Source of the DNA: Chryseobacterium sp. Tr-659 | Lineage (GTDB): Bacteria; Bacteroidota; Bacteroidia; Flavobacteriales; Weeksellaceae | Assembly: GCF_011752975.1 (NCBI RefSeq) | Contig: NZ_VWWP01000005.1 | Location: forward strand, 186,001-250,000 | Direction: 5' to 3' | Length of the DNA stretch: 64,000 bases | Part shown: positions 34,452 through 43,375 of the stretch, piece after piece | Position numbering within the stretch: position 1 is the stretch's first letter | Layout: each line of letters opens with the position of its first letter | The notes under the pieces: generated by a model | Seen by the model: only the letters and a program-made list of their open reading frames with translations | The model's database searches: none | Told to the model about the DNA's origin: nothing | Program-made: the position numbers and the translations under genes

Positions 34452-34477
34452 AAAGTGCTGCTTTACCACAGCACTTT
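34452..34477 (-). promoter_or_regulatory. Hairpin between susE-like and GH97 genes
   Basis: aaagtgctg (34452-34460) and cagcacttt (34469-34477), perfect 9-bp stem, 8-base loop. On the minus strand the downstream T tract is interrupted, so it may be a partial terminator or an RNA-stabilising end that lowers GH97 expression relative to susCDE. Confidence 0.5.
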
Positions 34478-34495
34478 TTTTATTTTAATTTGATT

Positions 34496-35611
34496 TTACA
34501 ATTTAGTAACTGTTAACTTGTAATATGCTGAATTATGTAAATCCAGTTCAATTTTATAATTGCCCGCCTGTGAAACTTTATATCCAGGATCATTTGTTAC
34601 AGTTCCTTCCGGACTGAAGTATGATTGAACAGCAGTTCCGGATGTCAGAGTCTGATCAGTATCTTTTGGCTGGAATTTCATTACCCAATCATCATTGGCT
34701 CTGAATTTAAACACCCCATTATTTGATAATGCAATTGAATTGATCACAAAAGTTTTTGTGGCAGGATTATATACAAAATCTGTATCAGATCCCCAGCCTG
34801 TAGGAGTTGCATCTCCGATAACACCAAAGTTGGCCAACACAGAAGAATAAGTATTCGCTACCCAGTCTACTTTCATATAATAAGTTCCGGCTGCTGCAGG
34901 TACTATATCCGATCCATCTGCTTTTAATTTTCCGGTATTAGTTCCATCATCTCCTTTGTTTCCCGGCCAATCCTGGTTAATAGCAAATTTATATTTCCCA
35001 TTATCTCCTGATGCATCCTTAATAAAGATAAAACCTCTGTATTTGTCATTCTTCTCAGGAGAAAACAAATTAGGGGAATTGGCTGGCGTCCAATTTGCAT
35101 AACCAGCTGCTCCGGCATAGGCTCCCGGAACATTAATTTTAGGGTATACCAAATCAGGATTTGGAGTATAAGGAGTTACTTTAAGGGCTATTACATTGGA
35201 GTAAAAAGCTGCTGATCCTACAGAAGTCTTCAATCTTACTTCGATATCATTTACAGCATCCGGTAAAGCTCCAATAGTAAACATAGCTGCATTCATGGCT
35301 GCATGAGTAAAAGAGCTTGAAGTCATATCATTGGAAAAGTCAATGGCAGCACTTTTTTTGAAGTTGTCACCTTTAATTCCAAATTCTACTTTTTGGGTAG
35401 GAACTACAGCAATATTAAATATTGGTTTTGTCCACGTAAAAGTGATTACAGCATCATTAGCATTAAGCTCATTAAGAACTATTGCACTTTTATCTGCGGA
35501 TATTTTACTAGCAGATGTTTCATTGATAACAGCCTGATCTTCATCTTTTTCGCAGGAAGTAACCAAAAGTGCAGTAAAAACTACTGTCAATATTTTAAAA
35601 AAATGTTTCAT
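34496..35611 (-). CDS. SusE/SusF-like outer-membrane starch-binding lipoprotein
   Basis: Surface lipoprotein (371 aa) that holds starch near the SusCD importer. Lipobox VTSC with Cys20, followed by EKDED, an acidic surface-export signal. After a SusE-type N-terminal domain (ISADKSAIVLNELNANDAV, about 35-140) come two beta modules with aromatic-rich FKFRANDDW and YKFAINQDWPGNKG motifs typical of starch-binding modules in SusE/F. It is smaller than SusF and about SusE size. Third gene of susC-susD-susE, 18 bp after susD. Confidence 0.87.
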   Translation of the reverse strand: MKHFFKILTVVFTALLVTSCEKDEDQAVINETSASKISADKSAIVLNELNANDAVITFTWTKPIFNIAVVPTQKVEFGIKGDNFKKSAAIDFSNDMTSSSFTHAAMNAAMFTIGALPDAVNDIEVRLKTSVGSAAFYSNVIALKVTPYTPNPDLVYPKINVPGAYAGAAGYANWTPANSPNLFSPEKNDKYRGFIFIKDASGDNGKYKFAINQDWPGNKGDDGTNTGKLKADGSDIVPAAAGTYYMKVDWVANTYSSVLANFGVIGDATPTGWGSDTDFVYNPATKTFVINSIALSNNGVFKFRANDDWVMKFQPKDTDQTLTSGTAVQSYFSPEGTVTNDPGYKVSQAGNYKIELDLHNSAYYKLTVTKL

Positions 35612-35629
35612 TTTTAATAGTTTTAATGA

Positions 35630-37228
35630 TTAATATCCGGTATTTTGAATAAGATTAGGGTTTGCAACGATATCATTGGCCGGTATTGGGAACAAGTTTC
35701 TATACTCATCTACAGCTTTACCATTTTTTACGCCTCCTTTCCATGGCCATATATATGCACTGGAAGTAAATTTCCCATAACGGATAAGATCTGTTCTTCT
35801 TGTTGCCTCCCAAGACATCTCTCTTGCTCTTTCATCCAAGAAAAAATCAACATTAACGGATGCAACCTGATTGGCTCCTGCTCTTGTTCTCAATGCATTT
35901 ACATAGCCTAAAGCCGTACCTATATTTCCTCCAGCTCCTCCTCTCGCTGTGGCTTCACCATACATCAGATAGATGTCAGCTAAACGATACAATGGAATAT
36001 CAGCATCCACAAAGTTTCCTGTAACATCTGATCCTGGCTGGTTATTGGCGTATTTTATATTTTTATATTTAATAAAACCATAACCATCTGTGAAAATAGT
36101 TAAATCATTAATTTCTAAATTCTGGCCGCTGGTATAAAAGTTTCCTCTCTGGTCATTTGGAGAACTATTGAATAAGGCAACAAAAGATTTTGTTGTTCTT
36201 ATACCACCCCAACCTCCATTAATACCAAACTGTGCTGCAGGCATTGATCCTCCAACAGCAGCATGTACCATAAATGTGGAACCTCCATAAGTTTTGGTAC
36301 TCAAACCGTCATAATTAACGGAAAGAATTACTTCAGGGTTATTCACATTGTTATCTGCCATGAATAATGACCCATAATTTGATTTTAAAGAATATCCTGC
36401 ATTAATTACTTTATTACAATAAGTAATACAGTCTGTATTTCGTTCTGCTCCCGTGTATACTTTCGCATTAAGATATAATCTAGCCAAGAGTGCCCAAGCC
36501 GCAGCCTTATCCGCTCTACCATATTCATTTGTTCTGGCATCCTTCAGGTTATCTGCACAAGCTAATAGCTCAGACTCTACAAATTTGAATAATTCTTCTC
36601 TTGCTATTCTTGGTGGCGGGTTATTAATAATATCCGTAGTTTCAGTAACAAATGGTACATTTCCAAATAAATCCAAAGCATGATAATAAGATTGAGCTCT
36701 TAAAAAACGAGCTTCGGCATTCATATATTTTGCCTCTGTAAGATTACTTCCGGAAATTCCATTCTCAGAAAGCTTCTGATCAGTGGTATTTTTAATGAAC
36801 TCATTACTTACTGCTATTACGTTAAAAATTCTATAATAGATAGCAGCAATAAATGGATTTGATGCATTCCAGGTCATATTATGCATTTCCGGAAGCCCGG
36901 CATCACTCCATGCAATAACAGCTTCATCTGTTGTTAATACCTGCATACTGTACATTTGTCGAAGATAGTTGGAAAAACCACCATCAATACCTCCAATATC
37001 CGTATTTCCATCAGCATTGTTCTCATCTCCCTGACCTCCAATAGCAAGCCCGGCATAAATCTTAGCTAAAGCTGGTTTATAGTTATTAAAATCTTTATAT
37101 AATATCGAGGATGTTAAGCCTAAAGTAGGCTCTCTTTCAAGATCTTTTGTACAAGATCCTGCTGAAATCAAGGTTCCTAAAGTAATAGACCCTATAATTA
37201 TTTTTTTATATAAATATGTATTTTTCAT
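35630..37228 (-). CDS. susD: SusD/RagB-family glycan-binding lipoprotein
   Basis: Outer-membrane lipoprotein (532 aa) forming the lid of the SusC channel. Signal peptide with lipobox SAGSC (Cys26). The helical TPR scaffold includes AEARFLRAQSYYHALDLFGN, the standard SusD motif, and the C-terminus has LDERAREMSWEATRRTDLIR and YRNLFPIP, both hallmark segments. It starts 6 bp after susC. Starch specificity is inferred from the adjoining GH13 and GH97 enzymes, not from binding residues. Confidence 0.93.
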   Translation of the reverse strand: MKNTYLYKKIIIGSITLGTLISAGSCTKDLEREPTLGLTSSILYKDFNNYKPALAKIYAGLAIGGQGDENNADGNTDIGGIDGGFSNYLRQMYSMQVLTTDEAVIAWSDAGLPEMHNMTWNASNPFIAAIYYRIFNVIAVSNEFIKNTTDQKLSENGISGSNLTEAKYMNAEARFLRAQSYYHALDLFGNVPFVTETTDIINNPPPRIAREELFKFVESELLACADNLKDARTNEYGRADKAAAWALLARLYLNAKVYTGAERNTDCITYCNKVINAGYSLKSNYGSLFMADNNVNNPEVILSVNYDGLSTKTYGGSTFMVHAAVGGSMPAAQFGINGGWGGIRTTKSFVALFNSSPNDQRGNFYTSGQNLEINDLTIFTDGYGFIKYKNIKYANNQPGSDVTGNFVDADIPLYRLADIYLMYGEATARGGAGGNIGTALGYVNALRTRAGANQVASVNVDFFLDERAREMSWEATRRTDLIRYGKFTSSAYIWPWKGGVKNGKAVDEYRNLFPIPANDIVANPNLIQNTGY

Positions 37229-37234
37229 ATCAGA

Positions 37235-39970
37235 TTAAAATTGAAAGTTAAAACCAAGTGAATAAACTTTAGGTCTTTGATAGAATCCATTATCAATTCC
37301 TCCAAAAACTTCCGGATCTACACCTTTATATTTAGTAATCACAAATACATTCTGAGCCATGGCATTTATTCTCAAGTTAGTTCCTTTACCCATAAATTCA
37401 CCCGCATTATAACCAACCGTAAGGTTATCCATTCTTAAGAATGATGCATCTTCTATAAACATATCTGAAAACAACTGAGTTGTAGCGAATTGTGTAGTTA
37501 ATACACTTGTATTGGTATTACTTAAGAAATTATTAGCCTGAATATTTGCGATTGAACTGTTGGAAGCAGAGTTATTATAGACATAATTACCCAAAACGGC
37601 TCTAAGTGCCGTTCCAAATTCCCAATTCTTATATCTTACTTTTGTAGAAAATCCCAGAATAACATCAGGTGTTGGAGATTTATAGAAATATTTGTCATCT
37701 TCTGTTATTTTACCATCTTTATTTCTATCAACATACACCCCATCAAGAGGCCTTCCATTACTATCATACACTTGCTGATAAACATAGAATGCATTCAATG
37801 GCTGCCCTACAGTAATTGCCTGTATATAGTTATTCACTCCGGAAATACTTCCTGCAGGAATTTTATATGCAGAATCTACATATTGAGAAAGGCTTTCAAC
37901 TTTAGGATTAAATTTAGTAGCATTAAAATTAACATCCCATGTAAGGTTATCCTTCTTGATCGGTATGATATTCAAATTAGCTTCAAAACCTTTGTTTGCA
38001 ATTACTCCAACATTTTTAATATTAAAATTACTCAAATCTCCTGCCCAGGTAGGAACTTTAGCAATAAGATTTTCCGATTTTTTGTCAAAATAATCTATGG
38101 ATCCACTGATTCTGCTGTTAAGAATTTCAAAATCCAGTCCTAAGTTTTTAGTTGTCGTTGTTTCCCATACCAAATTCGGGTTATATACATCCGGACGAAG
38201 CAAAGTATAAAAGTTATTCCCAAGCTGATATTGTGCCGTACTGCTGTTACTATAAGAATAAGAACCGAAAGCAGGATAAAAATTACCTGTTTCCTGTTGT
38301 CCTGTTTTCCCCCAACCTGCTCTTAACTTCAATGAATTAATACTTTTGATATCTTTCAGAAAACTTTCTTCACTGATTTTCCATGCAACTGATACCGCTG
38401 GGAAATTACCCCACAAGTTATGTTTATCAGCTCCATTCCAGAATGTGGAAGAACCATCTCTTCTTATTGATCCGTTAATTACATATTTATTGGCAATTGT
38501 GAAGATACCTCTGGCATAAAAGGATAATAAAGTTCTTCTTGTATCTCCCGGTGTTGAAAAATCTGTCTTCTGGTTACCATAATAGGTAGGAGCTTCAGGA
38601 GTTATTGAACGTGTATCCTGATAAGAATATCCGGCAATAATATCAACATTCGTATTAATCGCTTCTATTTTCTTTATATAATTCAGGTATGATTCAAATA
38701 ATTTACTTTTAATTTCCTGAGAATATGAACGGTAAGATCCTAAGGTTCCAATTCCCTGAGCATAATCTTTTGAAACATTTACAGAACCATCACTTTTAGC
38801 GTAATCATAAGATCCTGTTATATTCAATCTTAAATCAGGTAAAAAATGAAATTTATAATCTAATTGTAAGCTAGGTATAATTCTGAAAACAGAGGATAAA
38901 TCTCTTTTGCTGTATAACAAACCTAAAGGGTTTCTAGTTCCATTTACGTTTAACCCGGTAGCAAGGTTCTGAGGATCCAGCCATTCATAATATCCTCCAT
39001 AATTTGAATTTCCGGAAAATACAGGCTGGGTAGGATCAAAGTAAATAGCAGCACCAATTGCACCTTTGTCAGGGAATCTGTTTTCAGAAAAAGTTCCTTT
39101 GAAATTACCGTTAACTGTTAAATGATTATCAAAAAACTTCGGAGAAAAGTTTAAACCTAAAGATGTTCTTTTAAACTCATTGGTTCTTACAATCCCGTTT
39201 TGTTCATTATACCCTATAGATACCCGATACGGTAATTTTTTGATCCCTCCGGAAAAAGAAACATTATTATCGGTTCCCCATGCCTGCTGATAAATCTTGT
39301 CCTGCCAATTTGTGTTAGCATTACCCAGATACGTTTTCTGTAAGGCCGTTCCAAAGGTGTTTACAAAAGTCCTAAACTGATCCCCATTCAAAACATCTAC
39401 ATTTCCCATTTTAGTAGAAACAGAAAAGTTTGTATTGAAATTAACTTTAAACTTACCCGTTGTTCCTTTTTTCGTAGTAATCAAAATAACCCCGTTTGAA
39501 GCTCTGTTACCATAGATAGCTGCAGAAGAGGCATCTTTTAAGATATCAAAAGTTTCAATATCATTTGGGTTAATCAATGATAATGGATTGGTAGCACCAC
39601 TTAAACTATTAAAATCAATAGGAACTCCATCAATTACAATTAAAGGATCATTATTAATAAAAGAAGATCCTCCTCTCACTCTTATCGTGGAACCGGAACC
39701 CGGAGCACCACTATTTCCTGTAATCTGAACCCCCGGAGTCTTCCCTACAATCAATTGATCAGCAGTTGCAGCTCCTCCGTTAAAGTCTTTGGAACTTATT
39801 GAAGAAATTGATCCCGTAAGATCTGTTTTCTTCTGCTTCCCATACCCGATCAAAACCACTTCCTCAATTTTCTTTTCCTGAGGAATAGAGTCCTTAGTCT
39901 GCGCGTGCATTACTGTACTTGCCAGTAAAAAAGCAGGCGCTATTTTTAATACCGTTGTAAAATTCTTCAC
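37235..39970 (-). CDS. susC: SusC/RagA-family TonB-dependent glycan importer
   Basis: Outer-membrane beta-barrel transporter (911 aa). After the signal peptide (cleavage near MHAQ) comes KKIEEVVLIGYGKQKKTDLT, the TonB-box/plug start of SusC proteins, then the plug motif IRVRGGSSFINNDPLIVIDG and NDIETFDILKDASSAAIYG, and a long barrel ending in Phe (GFNFQF). It lacks the carboxypeptidase-regulatory-like domain that usually precedes the plug in SusC, which explains the short length. First gene of susCDE-GH97; the 333-bp upstream region has palindromes that may bind a maltose-responsive regulator. Confidence 0.94.
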   Translation of the reverse strand: MKNFTTVLKIAPAFLLASTVMHAQTKDSIPQEKKIEEVVLIGYGKQKKTDLTGSISSISSKDFNGGAATADQLIVGKTPGVQITGNSGAPGSGSTIRVRGGSSFINNDPLIVIDGVPIDFNSLSGATNPLSLINPNDIETFDILKDASSAAIYGNRASNGVILITTKKGTTGKFKVNFNTNFSVSTKMGNVDVLNGDQFRTFVNTFGTALQKTYLGNANTNWQDKIYQQAWGTDNNVSFSGGIKKLPYRVSIGYNEQNGIVRTNEFKRTSLGLNFSPKFFDNHLTVNGNFKGTFSENRFPDKGAIGAAIYFDPTQPVFSGNSNYGGYYEWLDPQNLATGLNVNGTRNPLGLLYSKRDLSSVFRIIPSLQLDYKFHFLPDLRLNITGSYDYAKSDGSVNVSKDYAQGIGTLGSYRSYSQEIKSKLFESYLNYIKKIEAINTNVDIIAGYSYQDTRSITPEAPTYYGNQKTDFSTPGDTRRTLLSFYARGIFTIANKYVINGSIRRDGSSTFWNGADKHNLWGNFPAVSVAWKISEESFLKDIKSINSLKLRAGWGKTGQQETGNFYPAFGSYSYSNSSTAQYQLGNNFYTLLRPDVYNPNLVWETTTTKNLGLDFEILNSRISGSIDYFDKKSENLIAKVPTWAGDLSNFNIKNVGVIANKGFEANLNIIPIKKDNLTWDVNFNATKFNPKVESLSQYVDSAYKIPAGSISGVNNYIQAITVGQPLNAFYVYQQVYDSNGRPLDGVYVDRNKDGKITEDDKYFYKSPTPDVILGFSTKVRYKNWEFGTALRAVLGNYVYNNSASNSSIANIQANNFLSNTNTSVLTTQFATTQLFSDMFIEDASFLRMDNLTVGYNAGEFMGKGTNLRINAMAQNVFVITKYKGVDPEVFGGIDNGFYQRPKVYSLGFNFQF

Positions 39971-40303
39971 AATCTTATTTTTATAGTTTCGTTTTTCAGT
40001 CTTATTCTGGCCTGAAGCCAGTCTTGCAATTTAAAAAAAAATTAGAATTATTATAATTTTAATATAATTTAAGTTAAAATTATGTATATTACGAAACTTA
40101 AAATAATTAAAATTCTAAATTTCAATAAATTAAACGATCCTATGCTTGACATAATACATAGGCTGTATTTAACATAAAGTTAAACATTTGTTTAACTTTA
40201 TTTCATATTCAGTCCCTGAAAATCGCCTGTTAATCATAATAACTCCACAAATAGCGGTATTCAAGAGATAATCCTTATCTTTGTAGTCAAAACTTTACTA
40301 TAA
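39971..40303. other. Divergent susC/metG intergenic region with palindromes
   Basis: 333 bp without a gene. Contains a ctggc...gccag hairpin in the susC leader (about 40006-40021), a very AT-rich part (40030-40140), and the perfect inverted repeat aaagttaaac, loop attt, gtttaacttt at 40176-40199, a candidate operator. The metG -7 box lies at the right end. Confidence 0.55.
40276..40283 (+). promoter_or_regulatory. -7 box of metG
   Basis: TATCTTTG, 20 bases before the ATG; no clear -33 element. Confidence 0.5.
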
Positions 40304-42343
40304 ATGTCAAACAGAAAGATGATTACGGCAGCTTTGCCTTATGCAAACGGTCCGGTTCATATAGGGCATTTGGCAGGTGTTTATATTCCTGCGGATGTTT
40401 ACGCAAGATTTCAGAGAAGATTAGGAAAAGATGTAGCGTTTATCTGTGGTTCGGATGAGCATGGGATTCCTATTACCATAAGAGCTAAGAAAGAAGGAGT
40501 TACTCCTCAGGATATCGTTGACAAATATCACGAGATCATTAAAAAATCTTTTTCTGATCTGGGAATTTCATTTGATGAATATTCAAGAACAACTTCTAAA
40601 AATCATTATGAAACCAGCCAGGATTTCTTCAAGGTTTTATATGAAAAAGGGAAATTCACTGAAGAAATGTCTGAGCAGTATTTTGATGAGCAGGCCGGAG
40701 AATTCCTTGCAGACCGATATATTGTAGGTACCTGCCCGAATTGCGGCAACGAAAATGCTTATGGAGATCAGTGCGAAAAATGCGGTTCTACCCTTTCCCC
40801 TTCGGAACTGATCAATCCGAAATCTATGCTGAGCGGAAATGTTCCTATTCTTAAAGAAACAAAAAACTGGTATCTGCCATTAAATGAATATGAAGACTTC
40901 TTAAATGAATGGATTATTGAAGGTCATAAAGATGACTGGAAGCCTAATGTTTACGGACAGGTTAAATCATGGTTAAATGACGGACTAAAACCGCGTGCCA
41001 TGACCAGAGACCTGAACTGGGGGGTTCCGGTACCTCTTCCTGATGCTGAAGGAAAAGTACTTTATGTTTGGTTTGATGCCCCTATCGGATATATTTCTTT
41101 CACTAAAGAATGGGCTGAGAAAAACGGAAAAAACTGGAAAGATTACTGGCAAAGCGAAGACAGTGATCTGGTACACTTTATCGGAAAGGATAATATTGTA
41201 TTCCACTGTATTATTTTCCCATCGATGATGAAAGCTCACGGAGATTATATTATGCCTAAAAATGTTCCTGCTTTTGAATTCCTGAACCTTGAGAACGATA
41301 AAATCTCAACTTCAAGAAACTGGGCAGTGTGGGCTCATGAATATGTAGAAGATTTCCCTGGGCAACAGGATGTTTTAAGATATGCACTTCTTTCATCTGC
41401 TCCGGAAACTAAAGATAATAACTTTACATGGAAGGATTTCCAGACTAAAAATAATTCTGAACTAGCTAATATTTTCGGTAACTTTATTAATCGTGTTGCA
41501 GTATTAATTAATAAAAACTTTGAAGGAAAAGTTCCCGAAGGAGATGTAAATGCACCAGAATTAGAAGAAATTAGCAAAAGGGCTATAGAAATTAGAAACT
41601 CTCTTGAAAATTATGAATTCAGAAATGCCTTAACAGCATTTATGAATCTTGCAAGATTTGGGAATCAATACTTACAAAATGAAGAGCCTTGGAAAACGGT
41701 TAAAAATGACATTGAGAAAACCAAAAATACATTATTTATTGGAGCTCAAATTTCCGTGGCATTAGCAAATCTAGCTGAACCATTTTTACCTTTTACTGCA
41801 CAAAAATTATATGAAATTTTTAATGTAGAACAAAAAACATGGTCTGAAGTTGAGAATTCAAAAGTATTAATTGAAGCTGGCCATTCAATAATGGCTAACG
41901 CTCCAATTTTATTCTCTCAAATTTCAGATGATGTCATTGAAGCTCAAATCCAGAAACTGGAAGACACAAAACAAAACAATAAAAAAACAAACCCTAACGC
42001 AAACCCTATGAAAGAAGAGATCACATTTGATGACTTTACTAAAATAGATCTTAGAACTGCTACCATTACAGAAGCTGAAAAAGTAGAAAAAGCAGATAAA
42101 TTATTGAAACTTACAGTGGATACAGGAGTAGATGTAAGAACTGTTGTTTCAGGAATTGCAGAGAGTTTTACTCCTGAAGAAGTGATCGGAAAGCAGGTAA
42201 TGATCTTATTAAACCTTGCTCCAAGAAAGATCAGAGGAATTGAATCTCAGGGAATGCTATTGTTAACGACAAAACCAGACGGAAAATTATCTTTCGTAAC
42301 ACCGGACGACAGCAATGTTGAAAACGGTATTGAGATCGGATAA
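40304..42343 (+). CDS. metG: Methionyl-tRNA synthetase
   Basis: Charges tRNA-Met. Class I HIGH motif at 19-22 (PVHIGHLAG), zinc knuckle with CPNC and CEKC, and the KMSKS position reading KISTS in ENDKISTSRNW. The C-terminal extension (about 570-679) is a Trbp111-like tRNA-binding domain starting FDDFTKIDLRTATI, as in dimeric bacterial enzymes. 679 aa is typical. Monocistronic: own -7 box upstream, strong terminator downstream. Confidence 0.97.
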   Translation: MSNRKMITAALPYANGPVHIGHLAGVYIPADVYARFQRRLGKDVAFICGSDEHGIPITIRAKKEGVTPQDIVDKYHEIIKKSFSDLGISFDEYSRTTSKNHYETSQDFFKVLYEKGKFTEEMSEQYFDEQAGEFLADRYIVGTCPNCGNENAYGDQCEKCGSTLSPSELINPKSMLSGNVPILKETKNWYLPLNEYEDFLNEWIIEGHKDDWKPNVYGQVKSWLNDGLKPRAMTRDLNWGVPVPLPDAEGKVLYVWFDAPIGYISFTKEWAEKNGKNWKDYWQSEDSDLVHFIGKDNIVFHCIIFPSMMKAHGDYIMPKNVPAFEFLNLENDKISTSRNWAVWAHEYVEDFPGQQDVLRYALLSSAPETKDNNFTWKDFQTKNNSELANIFGNFINRVAVLINKNFEGKVPEGDVNAPELEEISKRAIEIRNSLENYEFRNALTAFMNLARFGNQYLQNEEPWKTVKNDIEKTKNTLFIGAQISVALANLAEPFLPFTAQKLYEIFNVEQKTWSEVENSKVLIEAGHSIMANAPILFSQISDDVIEAQIQKLEDTKQNNKKTNPNANPMKEEITFDDFTKIDLRTATITEAEKVEKADKLLKLTVDTGVDVRTVVSGIAESFTPEEVIGKQVMILLNLAPRKIRGIESQGMLLLTTKPDGKLSFVTPDDSNVENGIEIG

Positions 42344-42368
42344 CAACCGTATTTTCGAATAAAATAAA

Positions 42369-42399
42369 AAGGCTATTCACGTGTGAATAGTCTTTTTTT
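42369..42399 (+). terminator. Terminator of metG
   Basis: ggctattcac and gtgaatagtc with two bases between, followed by seven T. Confidence 0.85.
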
Positions 42400-42436
42400 G
42401 TAGATGGCAGTAAAGTAAAAATGGCAAAAAATAAAT

Positions 42437-42466
42437 GGGCTAAAGCCTATTTCTATTGATATTTTA
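42437..42466. repeat. Dispersed ggctaaagcc repeat, copy 3
   Basis: gggctaaagcct (42437-42448) then tctattgatatttta (42452-42466), the latter identical to the tail of the 27139-27205 copy. This is the shortest copy. Confidence 0.6.
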
Positions 42467-42508
42467 CTATGTGATCTACTTTTTATTTTATATTTGCTTC
42501 CATTATTT

Positions 42509-43171
42509 ATGGTTAACAAAAACGTATTAAGAAAACTCTCAGATTCTGAACTGGAAAATTATTTAAAAGAAGGCAACCGATTTGTTCCGGAGGCTGTGCA
42601 GGCGGCTTTTGAAATTCTGGAAGAAAGAGGGCGTGTATTCACAGAGCAGGAGAAAACAGCTGTCCAGCAGTTAATTCAGCATAAAAAAGAAACAGAAGAA
42701 GCTAAAAATCAGGAAGAAGTTGAATATTGGAAAGATCATATTACGGAAGATCCAACTGCCATAAGGCTCTATTCAAGAATGACTATTTTGGTCTGCAGTG
42801 TATTTTTTAGTGTCATTCCCGGCTGTATTTTACTTTTCCTGAACCTCATCAAGCTAAAAAAGTATTTCGCAGCTATTCTTACCTTAGCATTTGGCAGTAT
42901 CTTTTTCTTTGTACAAAGATACGTCCTGCTCTCTTATTTTGATTTCAATAACCACTCCAGATACAGTCCCGAAATGGGAGTTATTGCTGTTGGAGCTCTG
43001 GGACTGCTTGTAATCTCGGTTTTAGCCGTACCCAAAAAGCTTCCTTATCGTGCTGCTCCCTATATTCTGCCTGCTATTTTATGTATCATAACCGCTGCTA
43101 TGATGTATTTTTATGATTTGAAATGGTTTTCATATTATCCGATAGCAAGGGCGATCCATTTATTCAGATAA
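42509..43171 (+). CDS. Membrane protein with soluble N-terminal helix region, unknown
   Basis: 220 aa from the ATG at 42509. Residues 1-80 are charged and helical (LSDSELENYLKEGNRFVPEA, then a Glu/Lys-rich stretch), followed by about five transmembrane helices to the end. The opening resembles short helical segments seen in other Bacteroidota membrane proteins, but no named family is certain. TATATTTG at 42489-42496 is a good -7 box, which rules out the TTG at 42494 as the start. Confidence 0.7.
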   Translation: MVNKNVLRKLSDSELENYLKEGNRFVPEAVQAAFEILEERGRVFTEQEKTAVQQLIQHKKETEEAKNQEEVEYWKDHITEDPTAIRLYSRMTILVCSVFFSVIPGCILLFLNLIKLKKYFAAILTLAFGSIFFFVQRYVLLSYFDFNNHSRYSPEMGVIAVGALGLLVISVLAVPKKLPYRAAPYILPAILCIITAAMMYFYDLKWFSYYPIARAIHLFR

Positions 43172-43174
43172 ATT

Positions 43175-43290
43175 ATTGGAGCTTATTCCCGCTATCCACT
43201 TTTACTCCTCGCGCCAACTGCGATCCTCAATGAAGCCTAAAAGTCCTCCGGCCCGCTGTGGGGTAACCGTTACTATCGGGGCTAGAAAGA
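43175..43290. repeat. GC-richer non-coding block, candidate dispersed element
   Basis: About 115 bp clearly richer in G and C than its surroundings, with cctccggcccgctgtggggt and ending tatcggggctagaaaga. Read in frame after the preceding stop codon it gives IIGAYSRYPLLLLAPTAILN, which is not a known domain. I recall similar blocks scattered in Chryseobacterium-type genomes, but that is memory only. No gene is called here. Confidence 0.4.
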
Positions 43291-43299
43291 ACTACAACA

Positions 43300-43332
43300 T
43301 AAAAATTGCCATCCCTGTTACAGAATGGCAAT
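43300..43332 (-). terminator. Terminator of the 43376 methyltransferase
   Basis: attgccat (43305-43312) pairs with atggcaat (43325-43332); on the minus strand it is followed by TTTTT. Confidence 0.65.
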
Positions 43333-43375
43333 GTATTTTACTTATGAAATTGCTCCGCCTTTAGCTCACAATGAA

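Noticed and set aside
43176..43364. 62-codon plus-strand frame in the GC-rich block
   Set aside because: Amino-acid mix rich in Arg, Ser and Pro, no promoter or family; treated as non-coding element.
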